DNA of 64,000 nt from CAZAQB01 sp964487155 (GTDB taxonomy: Bacteria; Pseudomonadota; Gammaproteobacteria; Nitrococcales; Nitrococcaceae): contig CAZAQB010000002.1 in NCBI GenBank assembly GCA_964487155.1, forward strand, positions 18,331 to 82,330, written 5' to 3'. The notes beneath the pieces were generated by a model. The model ran no database searches and was not told the DNA's origin. It saw only the letters and a list, made by a program, of their open reading frames with translations. Numbering within the stretch: position 1 is the first letter of the stretch; each line of letters starts with the position of its first letter. A program made the position numbers and the translations under genes. Of this stretch, positions 43,148-52,356 are shown piece by piece.

Positions 43148-45910
43148 TCAGGCATCGAAGGCATAACTGAACTCGGAGTCGGCGACGCTGACGTGCACCC
43201 GCTCCACCGGCGCGTGGTTCATCAGCCGGGTGAGGAACTCCCGGCTGAGGGCCGGCAGCACGGTATTGGTGAGGATGGCATCGATCATGCGCCCGCCGCT
43301 TTCAAGCTCGGTACAGCGGCTGCGCACCAGCTCCACCACGTCGTCGTCGTAGGTGAACGGCACGGCGTGGTTCTCCCGGATGCGGCGCTCGATGCGGCCG
43401 AGCTGCAAGCGGATAATGCCGCGCAGCATGTCGTCGCCCAGCGGATAGTAGGGGATGGTGACAATGCGACCCAGCAGTGCCGGCGGGAACACCTCCAGCA
43501 AGGCCGGGCGCAGGGCCTGGGCCACCTCATCGGCATCCGGCCGTGCCGCGCCGGACTGGCAGTGCTGCATGATCACCTCGGTGCCGACGTTGGTGGTGAG
43601 GATGATCAGGGTGTTCTTGAAATCGATCAGCCGGCCCTCGCCATCCTCCATCCAGCCCTTGTCGAACACCTGGAAGAAGATCTCGTGGACGTCCGGATGG
43701 GCCTTCTCCACCTCGTCCAGCAGCACCACGCTGTAGGGCCGGCGGCGCACCGCCTCGGTGAGCACGCCGCCCTCACCGTAGCCCACGTAACCGGGCGGCG
43801 CGCCCTTCAGGGTGGAGACGGTGTGGGCCTCCTGGAACTCGCTCATGTTGATGGTGATGACGTTCTGCTCGCCGCCATAGAGGGTCTCGGCGAGGGCCAG
43901 CGCGGTCTCGGTCTTGCCGACGCCGGAGGGTCCGGCGAGCATGAACACGCCGATCGGCTTGCCGGGGTTGTCCAGGTTGGCGCGGGCGGTCTGCACCCGG
44001 CGGGCGATCATCTCCAGGGCGTGGTCCTGGCCCTTGACCCGATCCGACAGGCGCCGGTCCAGGCTCAGCACCGAGGCGATCTCGTCGCGCACCATGCGGC
44101 CCACCGGGATGCCGGTCCAGTCCGCCACCACCGAGGCCACCGCCTGGGCGTCCACGCTGGGCAGGATCAGCGGATTGTCCCCCTGCAGTTCCTGCAATTG
44201 GGCCTGCAGCTCGCCGAGCCGGGCCAGCAGGGGGGCCGGGTCCTCGGCGGGCTCCTGCACCGTGGCGGCGGCGTCGGGCGCCGCCGGTGCGGGCGGCGCG
44301 TCGGCGGACGCCGCGGCCTCGGCGGCAGCCTCCCCCTCCTCCGCCTGGCGGGTCGAGCCGGCGATCTCCCGCAGTTTCGCGCGCAGCTCCAGGATCTCGT
44401 CCACCAGGGTCTTCTCCCGCTCCCAGGCGGCCTCCAGCTCCTTCAGGCGCTCACCCTCGGCCTCCAGCGCCCCCTGGGCGAGTTCCGCCCGGTCGCCCAC
44501 CGGCATGCCCACGGTCTGCTCCCGGCCGATGATGGCAAGCTCGGTCTCCAGGGCCTCGATACGCCGGCGGGAGTCCTCCACGGCGGCGGGCACGGCGTGC
44601 TGGCTGACCGCCACCCGGGCGCAGGCTGTGTCCAGCAGGCTCACCGACTTGTCCGGCAGCTGCCGCGCGGGGATGTAGCGATGGGAGAGCTGCACCGCCG
44701 CCACCAGCGCCTCGTCGCGCACCTGCACCCGGTGGTGGGACTCCAGGGTGGAGGCCATGCTGCGCATCATGCGCACCGCCCGGGTCTCGTCCGGCTCGCC
44801 CACCTGCACCACCTGGAAACGCCGGGTCAGGGCCGGGTCCTTCTCGATGTACTTCTTGTACTCGGACCAGGTGGTGGCGGCGATGGTGCGCAGGGTGCCG
44901 CGGGCCAGCGCCGGCTTGAGCAGATTGGCGGCGTCGCCGGTGCCGGCGGCGCCGCCGGCACCGATCAGGGTGTGGGCTTCGTCGATGAACAGGATGATGG
45001 GTTTCTCCGAGGCATGGACTTCCTCGATCACCTGGCGCAGCCGGTTCTCGAATTCCCCCTTGACGCTGGCGCCGGCCTGCAGCAGGCCCACGTCCAGTAC
45101 CCGCAGAGCGACGTCCTTGAGGGTCGGCGGCACGTCCCCCTGGACGATGCGCCGGGCGAAACCCTCCACCACGGCGGTCTTGCCCACACCGGCCTCGCCG
45201 GTGAGGATGGGGTTGTTCTGGCGCCGGCGCATGAGGATGTCCACCATCTGGCGGATCTCCTCGTCGCGGCCCACCACCGGGTCGATGCGGCCGGAGCGCG
45301 CCTGTTCGGTGAGGTCCACGGTGTACTGGCGCAGCGCCTCCTGGCCGCCCATGGCGGCAGGCGCCGCCTCGCGCTCCGCGCCGCCGGCCGCGGCGGCGCC
45401 GATGCGGCTGCCGTCGGCGGCCCGGGACTCGTCCTCCGGCGAGCCGCTAACCACCGAGGTGAGCTCCTCGACCAGGGTGTCGGCGCGGATCTTGTTGAAC
45501 TCCTTGGTAAGGCCGGGCAGCACGTTGCGCAGACCCGGGCTCTTCATCAGCCCCACCAGCAGGTGGCCGGTGCGCACCGCGGACTCGCCGTAGTACAGGG
45601 TGGCCCAGACCCAGGCCCGCTCCACGGTCTCCTCCACGTGGGACGACAGGTCGGTCACCGAGCTGGCCCCGCGGGGCAGCTTGTCGAGACTGGCGGTGAG
45701 ATCCTGGGCGATGCGTGCGGCGTCCAGCTCGAAGTGGCGCACGATGCGGTGCAGGTCGGAGTCCTGGTGCTGGAGGATCTGGTGCAGCCAATGCACCAGT
45801 TCCACGTAGGGATTGCCGCGCATCTTGCAGAACACGGTGGCACTCTCGATGGCCTTGTAGGCCAGGGTGTCCAGCTTGCCGAACAACGCCGTGCGGCTGA
45901 TCTCTCCCAC
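43148..45910 (-). CDS. clpV: T6SS sheath-recycling AAA+ ATPase ClpV (TssH)
   Basis: The 920-residue Hsp100 protein has an N-domain (SRTALFGKLDTLAYKAIESA) that binds the contracted TssC sheath. AAA domain 1 has Walker A GEAGVGKTAVVEG near residue 238. The coiled-coil middle region contains an Ala/Glu-rich insert, and AAA domain 2 has GPSGVGKTETALAL near 659. I chose GTG at 45910 because homology starts there and AGAGGAG lies seven bases upstream; no ATG fits. It follows tssG by 43 bp. It disassembles contracted TssB-TssC tubes for reuse. Confidence 0.94.
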   Translation of the reverse strand: MGEISRTALFGKLDTLAYKAIESATVFCKMRGNPYVELVHWLHQILQHQDSDLHRIVRHFELDAARIAQDLTASLDKLPRGASSVTDLSSHVEETVERAWVWATLYYGESAVRTGHLLVGLMKSPGLRNVLPGLTKEFNKIRADTLVEELTSVVSGSPEDESRAADGSRIGAAAAGGAEREAAPAAMGGQEALRQYTVDLTEQARSGRIDPVVGRDEEIRQMVDILMRRRQNNPILTGEAGVGKTAVVEGFARRIVQGDVPPTLKDVALRVLDVGLLQAGASVKGEFENRLRQVIEEVHASEKPIILFIDEAHTLIGAGGAAGTGDAANLLKPALARGTLRTIAATTWSEYKKYIEKDPALTRRFQVVQVGEPDETRAVRMMRSMASTLESHHRVQVRDEALVAAVQLSHRYIPARQLPDKSVSLLDTACARVAVSQHAVPAAVEDSRRRIEALETELAIIGREQTVGMPVGDRAELAQGALEAEGERLKELEAAWEREKTLVDEILELRAKLREIAGSTRQAEEGEAAAEAAASADAPPAPAAPDAAATVQEPAEDPAPLLARLGELQAQLQELQGDNPLILPSVDAQAVASVVADWTGIPVGRMVRDEIASVLSLDRRLSDRVKGQDHALEMIARRVQTARANLDNPGKPIGVFMLAGPSGVGKTETALALAETLYGGEQNVITINMSEFQEAHTVSTLKGAPPGYVGYGEGGVLTEAVRRRPYSVVLLDEVEKAHPDVHEIFFQVFDKGWMEDGEGRLIDFKNTLIILTTNVGTEVIMQHCQSGAARPDADEVAQALRPALLEVFPPALLGRIVTIPYYPLGDDMLRGIIRLQLGRIERRIRENHAVPFTYDDDVVELVRSRCTELESGGRMIDAILTNTVLPALSREFLTRLMNHAPVERVHVSVADSEFSYAFDA

Positions 45911-45953
45911 GTCTGGCTCCTCTGATGGTGTCAGGCCGGGCCGACAGGCCCGG

Positions 45954-46994
45954 TCAGGATGCCGCCGGCACCGGCTCGGGTGCCTGCTGCCACCGGGCGC
46001 TGCGCACCCGGACCTCGTCACCGTCCCGCCGCCGCCGGCCAAGCCAGCTGCTCCAGCCCAGGCGCACGCCGCGCGCCAGGCGCAGGGCGGGCACCTCATC
46101 CCGGCGCAGCAGCGGTCGGAACTCCCACTGGAACTCGTCGCCCAGGTAGCCCCGCACCAGGGCCCGCAACCGGGCCAGCGCCGGCCCCTGGGGCTGGAAC
46201 TGGTCGAACAGGCCCCGGTCCATGGGCCCCATGTGGATGGCGATGCCGTACTGGCACTGCCAGGAGCGGCGTCCCAGGTTGGCCGCCCGGCCCAGGCAGG
46301 CACCATGGCGGCGGCCCAGGCTGAGTCGCTCCTGGGCGGGGATGGGCAGCCAGCCCGGCTTGAACTGCTCGACCCGGCAGTCCACCTCGAAGAAGCCTTC
46401 CAGGATGTCCTCCAGGCCTTCCGCCGAACGCGGCAGGGCCCCGAAACGGCCCGCATAGTGGCGCCGGGGAAGATCGTTCATGGGGGCACCGCGGCGCAGG
46501 GTGGGCGTGGCCGCGCCCACCAGGGCCCCCACGTAGGTGGCGAAGCGGTCGGTGTCCGGGCGGTCGCCGTGGACCGCCGGCTGGGCCGAGGCCCAGGCCC
46601 GGTAGAAAAGGGACAGCAGCCGGTGGTGGAACAGGTCGACGAAGGCGGCGAAGCCCGGGTCCTGGGCCAGCCGGGCGCGCTCGTCGGCGTACTCCGTGAG
46701 GTGCAGGGGCAGCGGACCGGAAGGCCCGAACATGCCGAAAGACAGGCAGCGCAGCTGGTGCGGCCGCCCGCGCTGGAAGCTCGCCAGCTCGCCGGGCGCG
46801 AAGCGCATCGACGCCAGCTGGCCCAGGCGTACCGGCTCGTCCCGCGGGCGCCGGCCACGGCCCAGCCGCGGGGCGTGCGGATGGGCGCACTCCAGCAACC
46901 GCAGCGCGGCGAACAGCCCGAAGCGCTCGGGCTGGCGCTCCAGGGCGGCGAGCCCCGTCACAGGATCCGCCGGCCGCCGATCCTTACCGGCCAT
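45954..46994 (-). CDS. tssG: T6SS baseplate protein TssG
   Basis: The 346-residue protein has TssG features: RFGLFAALRLLECAHP near the start, LGQLASMRFAPGELASF, SFGMFGPSGPLPLHLTEYA and GRRHGACLGRAANLGRRSWQ. It is part of the TssFG wedge of the baseplate. The ATG at 46994 overlaps the tssF end by 37 bases, which suggests coupled translation. The C-terminus is Pro/Ala-rich. Confidence 0.92.
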   Translation of the reverse strand: MAGKDRRPADPVTGLAALERQPERFGLFAALRLLECAHPHAPRLGRGRRPRDEPVRLGQLASMRFAPGELASFQRGRPHQLRCLSFGMFGPSGPLPLHLTEYADERARLAQDPGFAAFVDLFHHRLLSLFYRAWASAQPAVHGDRPDTDRFATYVGALVGAATPTLRRGAPMNDLPRRHYAGRFGALPRSAEGLEDILEGFFEVDCRVEQFKPGWLPIPAQERLSLGRRHGACLGRAANLGRRSWQCQYGIAIHMGPMDRGLFDQFQPQGPALARLRALVRGYLGDEFQWEFRPLLRRDEVPALRLARGVRLGWSSWLGRRRRDGDEVRVRSARWQQAPEPVPAAS

Positions 46995-48826
46995 CGCATG
47001 ATCTCCCCACGCTCCACCGACTCGACCACGGTCTCGGTGAAGCTGTTGACGGACACGTACTTGGCGAAGAAGCGATCCAGCACCGCCCCCAGCAGAAAGG
47101 CGCCGAGCCCGGCGAAGGCGCCCTCGTCCAGGCGCACCCGGATCTCCAGCCCGTTGCCGAAGCAGATGGGCCCGTCGGTGGGAATGCGCCGCACCACCGG
47201 CCGGGCGGACACGCCCGCCACCCCGTCGACGTGCTGGGCCATGGCGTGGGCCGGGTCCACGTACAGGGCCAGCAGTTCCCGCAGGGCGTTGGCCCCGCCC
47301 TCGTCGGACTCCTCCCCGGTCAGGGAGAGATAGTTCAGGGACAGCTGGCTCACCAGGCGCCAGCTGGTCTCGCCGCCGCTGGCGGCGGTGCGCGGCCGGG
47401 TCGGCCCGGCCACCACCCGCACCGCGTTGACCGGCGCGCCGGTGTCCAGGGTGAAATCGGTAGCACCCCGGCCCACCCCCATCTGGATGGGCAGGTCCCG
47501 GTTGGTGCAGAGAGCCTTCACCTCCAGCTGGCGCAGGCCCTCGGAGACCGGGGCGCATGCCGAGTCCACCACCGAGATGAAGCATTCGCTGCCCAGGTAG
47601 TGGCTGCGCCCGCCGCGGCGGCGCTGCCTGGAGGAGGGCTCCCGGGGCCGGCGCTGCACCGTGTAGTAGGCGCTGGCCTCCTGCTCCGGCACATGGTGGC
47701 TCAGCGCATAGAAGGGCTGGAAGCTGCGCACGTCCTCGGCGCTGGTGCCAAAGCCCCGCACCCCGGTGACCCGGTACACCTCGAAGTCCATGGGGCGGTT
47801 GCGATCCGGCACCACGTGAAACTCGGTGGCCTGCGCACTGACGTGGATACGGTCGGCGGTGAGCGGGAACAGGTTCACCACCGGGGTGGTGAACAGGGCG
47901 AACTGCTCCGGACCCAGTCCGTGCTCCAGCTCGGTGCGGGGCCGGCGCAGCAGAAAGGTAATCTCCAGGCGCCGGCCCTGCAGGCCCGCCAGCACCTGGC
48001 GCAGCCCGGTAAGCTCCAGATACTGGAAACGCTGGGGGAAGGCGAAGTATTCCTGCAGCAGCCGGTAGCCCTCGAAGCTGCGCCGGGCCGGCGGCAGCAG
48101 CGCCTGGTCGCGCTCGAAGCCGAGCTGGCGCACCGTCTCCCGGGGCAGCCGCACCGGTGCGCCCTCGCCGGTGCCCAGGCACACCTCCAGGCAGTCGCCG
48201 TGCACCTGCTCGTAGATAATCCCCGGCAGCTCGTCGCCCCCTGCCAGGTAGAGCGGCAGGCGGTCCAGGGGAAGGTCCTGCACCCCCAACCCCGCGGTGA
48301 CGTCCAGGCTCACCTGCAGGCCCGCCCGGACGCCCCCGGGCACCGGCAGCCCCGCCGCCGCCAGCGCCCCCGGGTTGGGGAAGTAGCGCGTGGCGGCCAC
48401 CTGCAGCGGCCAGAGGGTCACCTCGTGGGCGGTGCGGTATTCGCAGGCGGTCTTCTCGCCCTTGGGCAGGGGCGCGCGCAGGGCGCTGTCCCGGGGGATG
48501 GTGAAGCCCTCGGCGAGCGCCCCCTCGGTGAGCTCCGGCTCGAAGCGCACCACCGCCATGGAGGGCACCGGGCGGTTGAGATGGGGGTGGACGATGTCCT
48601 GGAGATGGCCGGTGAACTCCGGGAACTCGGCGTCCAGCTTCAGCTGGATGCGGGCCGAGAGGAAGGCGAACCCCTCCAGCAGGCGCTCCACGTAGGGGTC
48701 GGCACACTCCATGCCGTCCATGCCGAGCCGGCCGGCGATCTTGGGGTAGTCGCGGGCGAACTCGCCGCCCATCTCCCGGATGAAGCGCAGCTCCTCCTCG
48801 TAGAAGCGCAGCAGGCGCTGGTCCAC
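46958..48826 (-). CDS. tssF: T6SS baseplate protein TssF
   Basis: The 622-residue protein starts with the family signature RFYEEELRFIREMGGEFARD, then YPKIAGRLGMDGMECADPYV and LLEGFAFLSARIQLKLDAEF. The C-terminal region has GLEIRVRLDEGAFAGLGAFL and FFAKYVSVNSFTETVV. Two TssF with one TssG make a baseplate wedge. The length is typical. Four bases separate it from the tssE stop. Confidence 0.94.
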   Translation of the reverse strand: MDQRLLRFYEEELRFIREMGGEFARDYPKIAGRLGMDGMECADPYVERLLEGFAFLSARIQLKLDAEFPEFTGHLQDIVHPHLNRPVPSMAVVRFEPELTEGALAEGFTIPRDSALRAPLPKGEKTACEYRTAHEVTLWPLQVAATRYFPNPGALAAAGLPVPGGVRAGLQVSLDVTAGLGVQDLPLDRLPLYLAGGDELPGIIYEQVHGDCLEVCLGTGEGAPVRLPRETVRQLGFERDQALLPPARRSFEGYRLLQEYFAFPQRFQYLELTGLRQVLAGLQGRRLEITFLLRRPRTELEHGLGPEQFALFTTPVVNLFPLTADRIHVSAQATEFHVVPDRNRPMDFEVYRVTGVRGFGTSAEDVRSFQPFYALSHHVPEQEASAYYTVQRRPREPSSRQRRRGGRSHYLGSECFISVVDSACAPVSEGLRQLEVKALCTNRDLPIQMGVGRGATDFTLDTGAPVNAVRVVAGPTRPRTAASGGETSWRLVSQLSLNYLSLTGEESDEGGANALRELLALYVDPAHAMAQHVDGVAGVSARPVVRRIPTDGPICFGNGLEIRVRLDEGAFAGLGAFLLGAVLDRFFAKYVSVNSFTETVVESVERGEIMRWPVRIGGRRIL

Positions 48827-48829
48827 CGC

Positions 48830-49594
48830 CTACCCCCCGGCCCCACTGTCCCGCACCCGCACGTCAGCGGATTCCAGGTCCAGTTCGGTGAACAGGTGCA
48901 GGTGCTCCGGCAGGGGCTGGTTCCAGAGGTCCGCCTCGATGGTGAACTGCACCGCGTTGGGCCGGGCGCTGTCGGCGCCGGCCGCCGGCGCCACGCGGAT
49001 GTTGCGCAGCCGGGGCTCGAAGCACTCGATGGCCCGGGTGATGTCCGCGGCGATGTCCTCCAGGTTGGCGCTGGACTCGGTGAGACCCGCCAGGTCGGGG
49101 ATGCCGTAGTTCAGCACCGAGGCCCGGGCTCGCGGGTAGCCCTGCAAGGACTCCACCGCTTCCAGGTGGCCGGTATTGAGCAGCCAGGCCAGATCCCGGA
49201 CCACCACTTCACGCAGCTGGCGGGCGGAGATCACGCGCTCCTGGCGCGACTCGCTGGTATTGGCGATGCGCTCCCGGCGGTGCACGGTAACCATGCGGGA
49301 CAGCGCCGGCGCGCCCTCCCCGGAGCCCGGCGGCGGGCGCTCCAGCACCCGGGCGATAGGCCTGGATCCGGGCCGGCTCTCCAGCACCAGCTCCTGGGCC
49401 CCACCCGCAGGGGATTCCGGGGCCGGGCCCACGGCCAGCCAGTCCTGGGCCTCCAGCCAGCGCACCAGCTGGTCGCAGTCGATGGCCGCGGCCGGGTCGA
49501 CGGCCAGCGTGACCCGCTCCCGGAAACGGGCGTGGTCGGTGAGCCGGTCCAGCAGGGACGGCTGCAGGCGGTCCTGACTGGCGAGCTCGGCCAT
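48830..49594 (-). CDS. tssE: T6SS baseplate protein TssE with an extra N-proximal insert
   Basis: The gp25-like core is clear: LQPSLLDRLTD (residues 10-20), then RERIANTSESRQERVISARQ (107-126), VVRDLAWLLNT, ESLQGYPRARASVLNYGIPD and a C-terminal beta region. At 254 residues it is longer than usual TssE (about 140-180), because roughly 85 residues, partly Pro/Gly/Glu-rich, lie between the N-terminal helix and the conserved core. The reading frame is intact. It forms the sheath-initiating part of the baseplate. Confidence 0.9.
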   Translation of the reverse strand: MAELASQDRLQPSLLDRLTDHARFRERVTLAVDPAAAIDCDQLVRWLEAQDWLAVGPAPESPAGGAQELVLESRPGSRPIARVLERPPPGSGEGAPALSRMVTVHRRERIANTSESRQERVISARQLREVVVRDLAWLLNTGHLEAVESLQGYPRARASVLNYGIPDLAGLTESSANLEDIAADITRAIECFEPRLRNIRVAPAAGADSARPNAVQFTIEADLWNQPLPEHLHLFTELDLESADVRVRDSGAGG

Positions 49595-49707
49595 GGGGGG
49601 TCCCCGTTGGAGGTTCAGGCCCGGCCAGGGGCAAAGCCCCGCCGCGACGCGGCGGGGCCATGGCCGGGGAATCCGGAGGTCGGGAGTCGGCCGGGGGCCG
49701 GCCCCGC

Positions 49708-50190
49708 TCAGACGGCCGTGTTCTGTTCGATGCTCCAGCCCATCTCCACCGCCGCGTCGCCGGTGCCGTCCTTCTTCTGGGGCGTGTAGGTGACGCCGAA
49801 CTGAGCGAAGTTCAGGCTCACGGTCTCGGCAATGCGGTCCTCGCCGCCGGAACCACCGGTGGAAATGCTGCTGACCAGCACGTCGGTCATCTTGACCTTC
49901 AGGTATTCCAGCGGATTCTCACCGGCCTTGCGCACGGTGAGCAGAACTTCCGGGATGTGCTTGCCGTTGCAGCAGAACAGCGCCAGGTTGGCGCTGGCCT
50001 TGTCCACGTAGTGCGTAAAGGAGAGATCCTGCACATTGACCTTGCCGGCGCCGCCGCCGCCGCCCAGGTGGGCGGAACCGCCCTGGCTCATGCCCCAGGA
50101 CCAGGACAGCACATCGATCTCGCCGGCGTGAGCCTTGTCCACGGACTCACCGTCGATCCCCTCGATCTTGAGAAACATGTCGACCGCCAT
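49708..50190 (-). CDS. hcp: T6SS inner-tube protein Hcp
   Basis: The 160-residue protein matches Hcp in length and sequence: MAVDMFLKIEGIDGES, IDVLSWSWGMSQ, a Gly-rich loop, VNVQDLSFTHYVDKASANLA, GKHIPEVLLTVRKAGENPLE and a C-terminal strand set. It forms the hexameric rings of the secreted tube and can carry small effectors. An AGAGGAG ribosome binding site precedes the ATG. It lies between tssC and tssE; a hairpin follows tssC, which may let hcp be expressed differently. Confidence 0.95.
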   Translation of the reverse strand: MAVDMFLKIEGIDGESVDKAHAGEIDVLSWSWGMSQGGSAHLGGGGGAGKVNVQDLSFTHYVDKASANLALFCCNGKHIPEVLLTVRKAGENPLEYLKVKMTDVLVSSISTGGSGGEDRIAETVSLNFAQFGVTYTPQKKDGTGDAAVEMGWSIEQNTAV

Positions 50191-50268
50191 TGCACTACTC
50201 CTCTGGTTTCACCTAACTGCCGAAGGCCGGCCCCACGCCGCCCCGTCGGATCACATTTGCATCGTCCG

Positions 50269-50286
50269 GGGCGCCAGCGGGCGCCC
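50269..50286 (-). terminator. Hairpin directly after tssC, possible attenuator
   Basis: GGGCGCC-AGCG-GGCGCCC is a perfect 7-bp stem with a 4-base loop, two bases past the tssC stop in the direction of transcription. No T-run follows, so it is more likely a partial terminator or mRNA-stability element than a full stop before hcp. Confidence 0.35.
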
Positions 50287-50288
50287 GA

Positions 50289-51788
50289 TCAGCCGCCCTT
50301 CGCCGAGGGCAGCCGGGACACCAGCCGCAGGGACACGCTCAGCCCCTCCAGCTGATAGTGCGGACGCAGGTAGAAGGTCGACCGGTAGTAGCCCGGGTTG
50401 GCCTCATCCGCGGTGACCTTGACCTCGGCCGCCGCCAGGGGCTTGCGGGCCTTGGTCTCCTCGGTAGCGTTCTGGGGATCGCCGGTGACGTACTGCATGA
50501 TCCAGTTCTGCAGGAACTTCTGCATGTCCTCGCGCTCGGCGAAGGACCCCACCTTGTCCCGGACGATGCACTTCAGGTAATGGGCGAACCGGCAGGTGGC
50601 GAACAGGTACGGCAGCCGCGCGCCGAGCTGCGCATTGGCGGTGGCGTCCGGGTCGTCGTACTCCGCCGGCTTATGGGCCGATTGCGCACCGATGAAGGCG
50701 GCCACGTCGGTATTCTTGCGGTGGATCAGGGGCATCAGCCCGCTCTTGGCCAGTTCCGCCTCCCGCCGGTCGCTGATGGCGATCTCCGTGGGGCACTTCA
50801 TGTCCACGCCGCCGTCATCGCTGGGGAAGGTGTGTACCGGCAGCCCCTCCACGGCGCCGCCGGACTCCACGCCGCGGATGCGCGAGCACCAGCCGTACTC
50901 CTTGAAGGAGCGGTTGATGTTCACCGCCATGGCGTAGGCGGAGTTGGCCCAGGTGTACTTGGTGGAATCGGCGCCGGAGGTGTCCTCCTCGAAATCGAAC
51001 TCCTCCACCGGCTCGGTCTTGGCCCCGTAGGGCAGCCGGGCCAGGAAGCGGGGCATGGCAAGCCCCACGTACTTGGAATCCTCCGACTCGCGAAACGAGC
51101 GCCAGCCCGCGTACTCCGGGGTGGAGAAGATCTTCTCCAGGTCCCGGGGGTTGGTGAGCTCCTGCCAGGAGTCCATCTGCATCAGCGAGGGCGCCGCACC
51201 CGAAATGAACGGGGCATGGGCCGCCGCCGCGATCTGGGACATCTGGGAGAGCAGCTCCACGTCCTGGGGACCGTGGTCGAAGTGGTAGTCGCCCACCAGG
51301 CAGCCGTAGGGCTGGCCGCCAAGCTGGCCGTATTCCTCTTCGTACATGCGCTTGAACAGCGGCGACTGGTCCCAGGCGGTGCCCTTGTACTTGCGCAGGG
51401 TCTTGTGCAGCTCCTTCTTGGAGATGGGCATGACCCGGATCTTGAGCATCTCGTCGGTTTCGGTGTTGTTCACCAGGTGGTGCAGCCCGCGCCACGCCGC
51501 CTCGACGTTCTGGAACTTCTCGTCGTGGATGATCTCGTTGACCTGCTCGGTGAGCTTCTGGTCGATCTCCGCGATGATGGCGTTGATGGTGCTCACCACG
51601 TCATCGGAGATGACGGTGGTCTCCTGCAGCGCCTGCTCGGCCAGGGTCTTGACCGCCGTCTCCACTTCCTCCCGGGCCCGGTCGGACTTGGGACGGAACT
51701 CCTTGCGCAGCAGATCGCCAAAAGCATCCGCCGAGAGGGCCTCGGCCTCCGCCGCCTGGCCCTGGGTTTCGGTTTCTGACTCCGCCAC
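50289..51788 (-). CDS. tssC: T6SS sheath protein TssC (VipB)
   Basis: The 499-residue protein has the large-sheath-subunit signatures: IDQKLTEQVNEIIHDEKFQN, AWRGLHHLVNNTETDEMLKI, LVGDYHFDHGPQDVELLSQM, SWQELTNPRDLEKIF and a C-terminal PGYYRSTFYLRPHYQLEGLS. With TssB it forms the contractile sheath. It starts three bases after the tssB stop. Confidence 0.96.
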   Translation of the reverse strand: MAESETETQGQAAEAEALSADAFGDLLRKEFRPKSDRAREEVETAVKTLAEQALQETTVISDDVVSTINAIIAEIDQKLTEQVNEIIHDEKFQNVEAAWRGLHHLVNNTETDEMLKIRVMPISKKELHKTLRKYKGTAWDQSPLFKRMYEEEYGQLGGQPYGCLVGDYHFDHGPQDVELLSQMSQIAAAAHAPFISGAAPSLMQMDSWQELTNPRDLEKIFSTPEYAGWRSFRESEDSKYVGLAMPRFLARLPYGAKTEPVEEFDFEEDTSGADSTKYTWANSAYAMAVNINRSFKEYGWCSRIRGVESGGAVEGLPVHTFPSDDGGVDMKCPTEIAISDRREAELAKSGLMPLIHRKNTDVAAFIGAQSAHKPAEYDDPDATANAQLGARLPYLFATCRFAHYLKCIVRDKVGSFAEREDMQKFLQNWIMQYVTGDPQNATEETKARKPLAAAEVKVTADEANPGYYRSTFYLRPHYQLEGLSVSLRLVSRLPSAKGG

Positions 51789-51791
51789 GTC

Positions 51792-52316
51792 TTAACCCTC
51801 GCTCTTCTGCTCGTTCTCGGACTCGTCCTTGGGCTTGGCCGCCAGGGTCTCCAGCAGCGTCGGATCGTTCAGCACCTTGGCGATGAGATCCTCCGCGCCG
51901 GACTTGCCGTCCATGTAGGTCACCAGGTTGGCAAGCTGAGTGCGGGCCTCCAGCAGCTTGCGCAGCGGCTCGATCTTGCGGGCCACCGCCGCCGGAGAGA
52001 AGTCGTCCATGCTCTCGAAGGTCATGTCGACTTCCAGCCGGCCCTCGCCGGTGAGCTTGTTCTCCACCGCGTAGTGCACCGAAGGCTCCATGGCCTTCAT
52101 GCGCTGGTCGAAGTTGTCCACGTCGATCTCGACGATCTTGCGCTCCTCCACCGAGGGGAGGTTCTCGGCGTTGTCACCCGCCAGGTCGGAGAGCACGCCC
52201 ATCACGAAGGGCAGCTGCACCTTCTTCTGGGCACCGTAGAGCTCGGTGTCGTACTCGATCTGCACCCGGGGAGCGCGGTTGCGGGCAATGAACTTCTGGG
52301 AACTCGGCTTGGCCAT
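51792..52316 (-). CDS. tssB: T6SS sheath protein TssB (VipA)
   Basis: The 174-residue protein has the small-sheath-subunit signatures RAPRVQIEYDTELYGAQKKV, LPFVMGVLSDLAGD, EIDVDNFDQRMKAMEPSV and LRKLLEARTQLANLVTYMDG. The C-terminal tail is Lys/Glu-rich. It pairs with TssC, whose gene follows directly. Confidence 0.96.
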   Translation of the reverse strand: MAKPSSQKFIARNRAPRVQIEYDTELYGAQKKVQLPFVMGVLSDLAGDNAENLPSVEERKIVEIDVDNFDQRMKAMEPSVHYAVENKLTGEGRLEVDMTFESMDDFSPAAVARKIEPLRKLLEARTQLANLVTYMDGKSGAEDLIAKVLNDPTLLETLAAKPKDESENEQKSEG

Positions 52317-52356
52317 GACTGCTGATCCTCTCCGCGAAACCGGGGCCGCCGCCCCG

